Positions 1-6,909 of a stretch of DNA of 12,089 bases are shown here, piece after piece (the stretch's first letter is position 1; the number at the start of each line of letters is the position of its first letter). The notes beneath the pieces were generated by a model. The model ran no database searches. It was not told the origin of the DNA and saw nothing but the letters and a program-made list of their open reading frames with translations. This stretch comes from CAYSIX01 sp964431205 (lineage in GTDB: Bacteria > Planctomycetota > Phycisphaerae > Phycisphaerales > Phycisphaeraceae). A program made the position numbers and the translations under genes. The stretch covers positions 1-12,089 of the forward strand of contig CAYSIX010000124.1 of NCBI GenBank assembly GCA_964431205.1, read 5' to 3'.

Positions 1-1
1 G

Positions 2-109
2 GACCTTGAGCAGGTGATGGCGGCGCAGCGGGACCTGGTCGAGCCGGTCGCGAAGTTCGAGCCTCGGATCGTGAAGATGGCCCCGGCGGGTGAGCGGCCG
101 GAGGATTGA
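2..109 (+). CDS. rtcB: RtcB-type RNA ligase, C-terminal fragment (gene starts before the window)
   Basis: Reading from base 2 gives 35 codons and then TGA at 107-109. The tail contains DLEQVMAAQRDLVEPVAKF followed by a short basic and hydrophobic end. This matches the usual C-terminus of bacterial RtcB, where a Tyr-Lys-(Asp/Asn)-(Ile/Leu)-(Asp/Glu)-x-Val-Met stretch and an Asp-Leu-Val pair lead to the end of the chain. RtcB joins 2',3'-cyclic phosphate or 3'-phosphate RNA ends to 5'-OH ends, using GTP and Mn2+, in RNA repair or tRNA splicing. None of the catalytic residues lie in this fragment, so activity cannot be judged. The tail extends about ten residues past the usual Val-Lys-Gly end, which occurs in some bacterial versions. 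The family call rests on a short match and is moderately sure. Confidence 0.68.
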   Translation, partial: DLEQVMAAQRDLVEPVAKFEPRIVKMAPAGERPED

Positions 110-111
110 GA

Positions 112-154
112 AGGTGCAGGGTTCAAGTTTGCAACGTGCAAGGTTCAGGGTCCT
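112..154 (+). repeat. Degenerate heptanucleotide tandem repeat
   Basis: In the spacer between the rtcB end and the kinase gene, the sequence breaks into units of seven bases close to RGGTKCA: AGGTGCA at 112-118, GGGTTCA at 119-125, an 8-base unit at 126-133, ACGTGCA at 134-140, AGGTTCA at 141-147 and GGGTCCT at 148-154. The 13 bases at 113-125 and at 135-147 agree at 11 positions. A small perfect hairpin, GGCAC-GAA-GTGCC (166-178), follows. The function is unknown; slipped-strand expansion of a short motif would explain the pattern. Confidence 0.5.
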
Positions 155-240
155 GCACAGCGGGAGGCACGAAGTGCCCGGCGTGGGGCGGAATCCGCTA
201 TGCTGGCGCGATTACCCAGGCTTGACGGGGAACCAGAGCT

Positions 241-1386
241 ATGTCGGAGCGTCAGCGGATCGCGAGAGCGGCGGCGGAAGGGTTGCGGGCCCTGGAGCGG
301 GAGGCGGCGGGGGGGCTGCCGGTGCTGGTGGGGTTCGACGGGTTCGTGGACTCGATCATCGCGGTGGTGAACAAGCGTCACGACCTGGAACGTTACGAGC
401 CGGTGCCGACGATCGAGCAGTTCGGGCGCAAGATCCTGGCGGCGGCGGGCCAGAGCAGCAACTACGAGCTGGTGACGAAGCTGCAGAAGCTGGGCGGCAA
501 CGGGCCGATCATGGCCAACGCGTTGTCGGCCGCGGGGTTGGGGGTGACGTACATCGGGGCGCTGGGGTATCCCGAGCCGCACCCGGTGTTCGCCGAGTTC
601 GCTCAGCGGGCGAAGGTGTACAGCGTGACCGAGCCGGGCTACACCGACGCGCTGGAGTTCGAGGACGGCAAGCTGCTGCTGGGCAAGTACGAGTCGGTGA
701 GCCGGCTGGACTGGTCGGCGGTCGAGGCGGTAGTGGGGGCCTCACCGTTCGAAGCGATGGTCCGCGAGGCGCGGCTGGTGGCGATGGTGAACTGGACGAT
801 GGTGCCGCTGCTGGAGACGATCTGGCGGCACATGATCGATGCCGTGTTGCCGGGGCTGGACGGCTCGCCGCGGAAGCTGGTGTTCGTGGACCTGGCGGAC
901 CCGGAGAAGCGGACGCGGCAGGACCTGTGCCGGGCGTTGGACCTGTGCCGGCAGATGAACCGGTACGCGGACGTGGTGCTGGGGGTGAACCTGAAGGAAT
1001 CGAGCCAGGTGGCCGAGGCGGTGGGCGTGGAGGTGCCGGCCGACCCGGAACCGGCGATCGAGACGACGGCCCGTGGCATCCGCGAGGCGTTGGACCTGCA
1101 CGGAGTGGTGGTGCACCCGCGGCGTGGCGCGGCGGCGGCGGTCCGGGCCGAGGACGGCGTGGCCTCGGCGCGGTTCGACGGGCCGTTCACCGCGCGTCCG
1201 CGCCTGTCCACCGGCGCGGGCGACAACTTCAACGCCGGCTTCTGCCTCGGCCTGCTGGCCAAGCTGCCGATCGAGCAGTGCCTCTGTGCGGGCACGGCCA
1301 CCAGCGGGTTCTACGTCCGCGAGGGTCGCAGCCCGAGCCTGGCCGAGCTCGCCTCGTTCTGCGACGCCCTGCCCGCGCCCGAGTGA
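241..1386 (+). CDS. PfkB-family carbohydrate/nucleoside kinase
   Basis: This 381-residue protein of the ribokinase/PfkB fold would phosphorylate a sugar, sugar phosphate or nucleoside with ATP in the cytoplasm. The N-terminal strand VLVGFDGFVDSI (28-39) supplies the Asp that usually binds substrate hydroxyls. GGNGPIMANAL (85-95) is the first PfkB signature. STGAGDNFNAG (323-333) is the second, with the anion-hole Gly-Ala-Gly and the catalytic base Asp328. The protein is longer than ribokinase (about 300-310), with an insert around residues 45-80 that probably shapes the lid or substrate site. The substrate cannot be read from the sequence. ATG 241 is chosen because the family similarity begins soon after it. 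There is no strong Shine-Dalgarno site, only a weak TATGCT at 199-204 that might be a -10 box. Third-codon-position bias changes from G to C near 1200 (see findings). Confidence 0.88.
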   Translation: MSERQRIARAAAEGLRALEREAAGGLPVLVGFDGFVDSIIAVVNKRHDLERYEPVPTIEQFGRKILAAAGQSSNYELVTKLQKLGGNGPIMANALSAAGLGVTYIGALGYPEPHPVFAEFAQRAKVYSVTEPGYTDALEFEDGKLLLGKYESVSRLDWSAVEAVVGASPFEAMVREARLVAMVNWTMVPLLETIWRHMIDAVLPGLDGSPRKLVFVDLADPEKRTRQDLCRALDLCRQMNRYADVVLGVNLKESSQVAEAVGVEVPADPEPAIETTARGIREALDLHGVVVHPRRGAAAAVRAEDGVASARFDGPFTARPRLSTGAGDNFNAGFCLGLLAKLPIEQCLCAGTATSGFYVREGRSPSLAELASFCDALPAPE

Positions 1387-1495
1387 GCCCGGCGGCGAAG
1401 GGGCCCGTCTGCGTGCCCACAGCCCGCGTCAGGTTATGCACCGTGTGGGGTGACGTGTTGCGAACCCTGCCGCGGTGGCTAGTGTGAGTTCAAGG

Positions 1496-2908
<1,413 letters not shown>

Positions 2909-3006
2909 TAGCCAGAGGCGTCGCCCGGAGCTGCGCCCGTGGCGGAGCGGCGGGGCCAATCAGGTGATCGTGGGGGACCAACCGCGAATCAAGGGAGCGA
3001 ACCACG

Positions 3007-3999
3007 ATGACGGAAGAATCGGCCCACGAGTTGGAGATCGCCGCGGCGGCGGTGCGTCGCGCGGCGCGCGTGACCGAGGCGGTGCAGCGGAACCTGGTGA
3101 CGGCCGAGACGCTCGAGAAGAAGGACCGCAGCCCGGTGACGGTCGCGGACTACGCGTCGCAGGCCGTGGTGGCGGCGGCGCTGGCCGAGGCGTTCCCCGA
3201 GGACCCGATGGTGGGTGAGGAGCACTCGGCGGCGCTGCGTGAGCCGGAGAACGAGGCACTGCGCACGGCGGTGGTGGAGCACGTGGCCTCGGTCGTGCGG
3301 GGGGCGACGGAGCAGCAGGTGCTCAACTGGATCGATCGCGGGGCGTCCAGCGGGCGGAGCGAGCGGTTCTGGACGCTGGACCCGATCGACGGGACCAAGG
3401 GTTTCCTGCGGGGCGAGCAGTACGCGATCGCGTTGGCGCTGATCGAGAACGGCCACGTGATGCTGGGGGTGCTGGGCTGCCCGAACCTGCCGCGTGCGGG
3501 GGGCAAGGGCGTGCTGATGACGGCGGTGCGGGGCCAGGGGGCGCGGGCGTACCCGCTGGACGGGCCGGGCATGGTCGAGGCCGAGGCGGTCCGCGTCAGC
3601 GACGTGCGTCGGACGGACGAGGCGCGATTCTGCGAGTCGGTGGAGTCGGGGCACAGCAACCAGTCGCAGTCGGCACGGATCGCCGAAGAGCTGGGGATTG
3701 CGGCCGAACCCGTGCGGATGGACAGCCAGGCGAAGTACGCGGCGGTGGCGCGCGGGGATGCGCAGATCTATCTTCGCATGCCCACGCGGGCGGATTACCA
3801 GGAGAAGATCTGGGACCACGCGGCCGGGGCGATCATCGTGGAGGAGGCCGGCGGGACGGTGACGGACGTCCACGGCAAGCCGCTGGACTTTTCGCTGGGC
3901 CGGTCGCTGTCGCGCAACTCGGGCGTGGTCGCGACGAACACGCACATCCACAACAGGGTGCTCAGCGCGATCGAGCAGGTGCTCGGGGCGGTGACGTAA
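3007..3999 (+). CDS. 3'(2'),5'-bisphosphate nucleotidase, HAL2/CysQ type
   Basis: This 330-residue member of the Mg2+-dependent, Li+-sensitive inositol monophosphatase superfamily probably converts 3'-phosphoadenosine 5'-phosphate (PAP) to AMP and phosphate. PAP is the by-product of sulfate assimilation and sulfotransfer. Metal-site motifs are complete: Asp48 in VTVADYASQ, Glu71 and Glu72 in VGEE, Asp125 and Asp128 in WTLDPIDGTKGF, and Asp270 in WDHAAG. The long segment between VGEE and DPIDGT, the sequence YAIALALIENGHVMLGVLGCPN and the later ESVESGHS resemble yeast HAL2 and plant SAL1 more than E. coli CysQ (246 residues). Some HAL2-type enzymes also act on inositol 1,4-bisphosphate, so that substrate is possible. 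AAGGGAG at 2991-2997, nine bases before ATG 3007, fixes the start. No sulfate-assimilation gene lies beside it. Confidence 0.92.
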   Translation: MTEESAHELEIAAAAVRRAARVTEAVQRNLVTAETLEKKDRSPVTVADYASQAVVAAALAEAFPEDPMVGEEHSAALREPENEALRTAVVEHVASVVRGATEQQVLNWIDRGASSGRSERFWTLDPIDGTKGFLRGEQYAIALALIENGHVMLGVLGCPNLPRAGGKGVLMTAVRGQGARAYPLDGPGMVEAEAVRVSDVRRTDEARFCESVESGHSNQSQSARIAEELGIAAEPVRMDSQAKYAAVARGDAQIYLRMPTRADYQEKIWDHAAGAIIVEEAGGTVTDVHGKPLDFSLGRSLSRNSGVVATNTHIHNRVLSAIEQVLGAVT

Positions 4000-4311
4000 C
4001 CATGGCGCGGACCGCGATTTCGTGACGGCCGGCCTCGGTCGGTGCGGGATCCGACGGGCCCCCGGGCGTCGACGGGTGTACCACAAGTCAACCCTGCACG
4101 GCGTCAACAGGCCTTCCCATTTCGACGAAACCGATTATCCTGCCGCAACGACGCATCCGACGGTGACGCCCACCCCTTGTCGCCTGCATGACGGTGCGTT
4201 GGAAGTCCCCGGTTCAAACCGGCAGCAGGATCGCGTAAACCCCCGCTCGAGGCCGCCGTCCCGGCCCCGGGCGGGCTCGTCTGAAAACAAGCTAAACGGG
4301 AGAGTTGGACC
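4000..4311. other. 312-base gene-free stretch with possible leader elements
   Basis: No convincing coding sequence is seen on either strand. TTCCCA (4114-4119), 16 bases, then TATCCT (4136-4141) is a weak promoter candidate for the methyltransferase gene and would give a leader of about 165 bases. Downstream are a perfect inverted repeat CCGGTT-CA-AACCGG (4209-4222) and a 7-base inverted pair, ATCCTGC (4137-4143) with GCAGGAT (4225-4231), that together look like parts of a tRNA but lack a D-arm. GGGAG at 4298-4302 is the Shine-Dalgarno site for ATG 4312. I could not match the leader to a known riboswitch. Confidence 0.4.
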
Positions 4312-5367
4312 ATGCAGACCGTGGACGAGAATCAATTGGAAACGTTGCTGGACCGCATGCTCGGGGACGTCGCCGCCGCCGCCAGCGGCGCGCTGGTGCT
4401 GCTCGGCGATCGGCTGGGCCTCTACCGCGCGATCGCCGAGCACGGCCCGGTGACCTCGCAGGAGCTGGCCGACCACACCGGCCTGGCCGAACGCTATGTC
4501 CGTGAGTGGCTGGCCAACCAGGCCGCCGGCGGCTACGTCGAGTACGACCCCCCCACCGAGCGCTTCTCCATGACGCCCGAGCAGGTCGCGACGCTCGTGG
4601 ACGAGAACAGCCCGGCGTACCTGCACGGCAACTACGACCTGATCGCCGGCCTGTACCGCGACGAGCCACGCGTCCGTGAGGCGTTCCGCACCGGCGGGGG
4701 CGTCGCGTGGGGCGATCACGACGCCTGCCTGTTCTGTGGCGTCGAGCGCGTCTTCCGCACCGCTTATCGGGCCGACCTCGTGCAGAACTGGATCCCCGCG
4801 CTCGAGGGCGTGCGGGAGAAGCTGAAGCGGGGCGCGCTCGTCGCCGACGTCGGCTGCGGCCACGGCGCGTCGACGCTGATCCTGGCCGAGGCGTTCCCGA
4901 ACTCGACGTTCGTCGGCTACGACTTCCACGACGCCTCGATCGAGTGCGCCCGGGAGCGGGCGCGCGACGCGGGCCTGGCCAACGTGCGGTTCGAGGTGGC
5001 CTCAGCGAAGGACTACCCGGGCGAGTACGACCTGGTCGCGTTCTTCGACTGCCTGCACGACATGGGCGATCCGGTCGGGGCGGCCAGGCACGTGCGGACG
5101 ACGCTGAGACCCGGCGGGACGTGGATGATCGTCGAGCCGGCCGCGGGTGACCGGCTCGAAGAGAACCTCACGCCGATCGGGCGGCTGAACTACGCCTGCT
5201 CGACGATGGGCTGCGTGCCGACGTCGCTGGCTCAGGAGGTCGGCCTGGCGCTGGGCGCCCAGGCGGGTCGGGCGAAGCTGACCGAGGTCGTTCAGGCCGG
5301 CGGGTTCAGCCGATGCCGCGTCGCCGCGGAGACGCCCTTCAACCTCGTGCTCGAGGCCCGCGTGTGA
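4312..5367 (+). CDS. Winged-helix SAM-dependent methyltransferase, Rv2258c-like
   Basis: This 351-residue class I methyltransferase has an N-terminal winged-helix domain (about 1-90). It includes LGLYRAIAEHGPVTSQELA and a recognition-like helix and wing at LAERYVREWLANQAAGGYVEY. The Rossmann domain starts near residue 165. Motif I is VADVGCGHG (177-185), Asp204 in FVGYD ends strand 2 and would bind the SAM ribose, and FFDCLHDMGDP (244-254) is motif IV. Length and architecture match the Mycobacterium Rv2258c family, where the winged helix is used for dimer formation and covering the substrate pocket, as in plant and antibiotic O-methyltransferases, rather than clearly for DNA binding. The acceptor substrate is unknown, and older annotations often call such proteins transcriptional regulators. 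GGGAG nine bases upstream supports ATG 4312. The neighbours give no hint of a pathway. Confidence 0.85.
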   Translation: MQTVDENQLETLLDRMLGDVAAAASGALVLLGDRLGLYRAIAEHGPVTSQELADHTGLAERYVREWLANQAAGGYVEYDPPTERFSMTPEQVATLVDENSPAYLHGNYDLIAGLYRDEPRVREAFRTGGGVAWGDHDACLFCGVERVFRTAYRADLVQNWIPALEGVREKLKRGALVADVGCGHGASTLILAEAFPNSTFVGYDFHDASIECARERARDAGLANVRFEVASAKDYPGEYDLVAFFDCLHDMGDPVGAARHVRTTLRPGGTWMIVEPAAGDRLEENLTPIGRLNYACSTMGCVPTSLAQEVGLALGAQAGRAKLTEVVQAGGFSRCRVAAETPFNLVLEARV

Positions 5368-5460
5368 TCCGTCGGTGAGCGATCGACCGGGCGTGGCCGC
5401 TGATCCGTGAGCGGGACGAGGGTGTCGATGCGTCGTGAACGCGATCGGGAAGGGTGACCG

Positions 5461-6159
5461 ATGAGCTGGAGCGGTTCGTCGCCGCGGGTCAAGGTGTGCT
5501 GCATCGCCAGTGTCGAGGAGGCTCAACTCGCGGTGCGCTGCGGTGCGGCCGCGATCGGCCTGGTCGGCAGGATGCCCAGCGGGCCCGGCGTGATCGATGA
5601 GGCGACGATCGCCGAGATCGCGGCGGCGGTCCCGCCCCCGGTCGCGACGTTTCTGCTCACGAGCGAGGTGGACGCCGAGGCGGTCATCGCTCAGCACCGC
5701 CGATGCCGCACCAGCGCGATTCAGCTCACCGATGATCTAGCACGCGGTGGCTACGAGGACCTTCGTCGAGCGTTGCCCGGGGTAAAGCTCGTGCAGGTCA
5801 TCCACGTCCGCGGCGAGGCGTCGATCGAGGAAGCGCGGCGTGCCGGCGCGGGCGCCGATGCCCTGCTGCTGGATTCGGGCGATCCGACGCGGAAGGTCAA
5901 GGAGTTGGGCGGGACGGGGCGCGTGCATGACTGGGAGGTCAGCCGGCGGATCGTCCGCTCGGTCGGCGTTCCGGTGTTTCTGGCCGGCGGGCTTCACGCC
6001 GGAAACGTGCGCGACGCGGTGCAACGGGTAGAGCCGTTCGGGCTGGACGTCTGCACGGGTGTTCGGCGTGGCGGCCGGCTCGATCCGATGAAGCTGCGCG
6101 ACTTCTTTGAGTCGGTACCCTCGGCGATGCCGCCGACGACTGCCGGGCGCGGCATCTGA
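5461..6159 (+). CDS. TrpF-like (phosphoribosylanthranilate isomerase family) protein
   Basis: This 232-residue (beta/alpha)8-barrel protein is related to phosphoribosylanthranilate isomerase, which performs the Amadori rearrangement in tryptophan synthesis. KVCCI (11-15) places Cys13 at the catalytic-base position of the usual KICG motif. LLLDSG (135-140) puts Asp138 at the catalytic-acid position. KELGGTGRVHDW (147-158) and FLAGGLHAGNV (173-183) form the phosphate and substrate loops, and GLDVCTGV (194-201) the last strand. It departs from classical TrpF after strand 2: GLVGRMPSGPGVI replaces the usual Gly-Phe-x-Phe...Ser-Pro-Arg loop, and VATFLLTS is also distinctive. This marks a TrpF-like paralogue group whose reaction may differ. 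AGGG at 5451-5454 sits six bases before ATG 5461. It lies 93 bp after the methyltransferase gene and could be cotranscribed. No other trp gene is present. Confidence 0.83.
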   Translation: MSWSGSSPRVKVCCIASVEEAQLAVRCGAAAIGLVGRMPSGPGVIDEATIAEIAAAVPPPVATFLLTSEVDAEAVIAQHRRCRTSAIQLTDDLARGGYEDLRRALPGVKLVQVIHVRGEASIEEARRAGAGADALLLDSGDPTRKVKELGGTGRVHDWEVSRRIVRSVGVPVFLAGGLHAGNVRDAVQRVEPFGLDVCTGVRRGGRLDPMKLRDFFESVPSAMPPTTAGRGI

Positions 6160-6243
6160 CGCGCAGGTCGCCGCGATCCGAGCCGCGTTGATGTGGCGCG
6201 CGATCTCGCCCACGTTCTTCCTCACTCATCTGAGCGTCCCGGC

Positions 6244-6276
6244 TAAAATGGCTGGGCGGATGGGCACGACCCAGCC
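6244..6276 (+). promoter_or_regulatory. Candidate -10 box followed by a leader hairpin
   Basis: TAAAAT at 6244-6249 differs from the sigma-70 -10 consensus at one base and stands out in GC-rich surroundings. No good -35 is seen 16-18 bases upstream. Directly after it, GGCTGGG (6250-6256) and CCCAGCC (6270-6276) form a perfect 7-bp inverted repeat with a 13-base loop, near the expected 5' end of the lipoprotein mRNA. It could stabilise the message or bind a regulator; this is inference. Confidence 0.38.
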
Positions 6277-6316
6277 GGCCCGACGAGGTCCGCGCGACCA
6301 GAAAGGAGCAGGGAAC

Positions 6317-6880
6317 ATGGGTGGTCAACGAACGCCAAGCAAGCGGTGGTTTTGGGGTCTTCTGGCGGCGGTGGTGATCGCGGCGCATCTGACCATCGTC
6401 GGCTGCGGACAGCAGAGTCAGGCGGAGCCGGCGACGGAAGACCCGGAGTCGGCGGCGTGGTCCGAACCGCAGCGGCTGAGCTACGCGATCGGTTACGTCG
6501 TCGTGCGTCGGCTGCAGGAGCGGGGCGTGCCGTTCGACATCGAACAGGTCGCGATGGGCTTCGGCGACGCGGCCGACCATCGTGAACCGAGAATACCGGT
6601 GGAGCAGATGGAGGCGGCGATCGCCAGGCTCACCGGGCGGCAGGCGGCGAAAGAGGCGACGGCGGAGGCGGCGACGGCCCAGCGGGCGCGCGAGGCCATG
6701 GCGGCGGCCGCGGAACGCGAAGCGCAGCGGCGCGAGCCCGCGCCGGGACGATACGATCGTGGCCTGTCGCTTCGGCTCGACGGCAAGATCCCGACCGGAA
6801 GGATCGACACCGCCGTGCCCACCACGAGGATCAACGCGCTGGAAGCCGACAACCCCGACCTGGAGCGGTATCGCGACTGA
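6317..6880 (+). CDS. Lipoprotein with FKBP-type PPIase N-terminal (dimerisation) domain only
   Basis: This is a 187-residue secreted lipoprotein. Basic residues (RTPSKR) and a hydrophobic segment (about 11-29) precede LTIVGC, so Cys30 would be lipidated after signal peptidase II cleavage. After a short acidic linker, residues 52-108 resemble the FKBP_N domain of Mip/FkpA proteins: LSYAIGY, a Leu-x-x-x-Gly-(Val/Ile) helix turn, MGFGDA, then EQMEAAIARL. The domain dimerises prolyl isomerases through long helices. An Ala/Glu/Arg-rich helix (about 108-140) and a 45-residue tail follow, but the catalytic FKBP domain, with its Asp-Phe-Asp-Ser-Ser and Ile-Pro-Gly-Trp-type residues, is absent. It may be a non-catalytic periplasmic chaperone or scaffold. 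AAAGGAG (6302-6308), eight bases before ATG 6317, decides the start over the longer frame from 6107, whose extra residues show no signal. The domain call is by eye. Confidence 0.78.
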   Translation: MGGQRTPSKRWFWGLLAAVVIAAHLTIVGCGQQSQAEPATEDPESAAWSEPQRLSYAIGYVVVRRLQERGVPFDIEQVAMGFGDAADHREPRIPVEQMEAAIARLTGRQAAKEATAEAATAQRAREAMAAAAEREAQRREPAPGRYDRGLSLRLDGKIPTGRIDTAVPTTRINALEADNPDLERYRD

Positions 6881-6885
6881 GGCGG

Positions 6886-6909
6886 GTTACCGGCCGCGAC
6901 GGCGGTAAC
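6886..6909. terminator. Inverted repeat at a convergent gene junction, possible bidirectional terminator
   Basis: GTTACCG (6886-6892) and CGGTAAC (6903-6909) form a perfect 7-bp stem with a 10-base loop. It begins six bases after the lipoprotein stop and overlaps the final codons and TAA of the oppositely oriented helicase gene. It could end both transcripts, but there is no T-tract on either side, so a factor-independent terminator is not proven. Confidence 0.35.

Noticed and set aside
90..1487. 465-residue open frame on the forward strand overlapping the PfkB-like kinase
   Set aside because: Its translation is Gly/Arg/Ala-rich and shows no domain. It is an alternate frame of a GC-rich gene whose own frame has both PfkB signatures.
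1475..1495. Upstream GTG starts of dnaB (1475 and 1484)
   Set aside because: No Shine-Dalgarno site precedes either and they add only 7 or 4 non-conserved residues; ATG 1496 is as good or better, though the choice is not certain.
2989..4107. 372-residue reverse frame opposite the bisphosphate nucleotidase
   Set aside because: Arg/His-rich shadow; the forward frame carries all metal-binding motifs and a good Shine-Dalgarno site.
4137..4231. Functional tRNA or tmRNA gene
   Set aside because: No D-arm GG, no anticodon stem with a seven-base loop, imperfect T-stem with a six-base loop, no encoded CCA; no tmRNA 5' GGATTCGAC-like segment. Kept only as a low-score curiosity.
4180..4231. Cobalamin riboswitch, suggested by GGTG...GGAAGTCC near 4194-4208
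   Set aside because: The conserved GCCACTG-type box and the surrounding core are missing, and the downstream gene has no B12 link.
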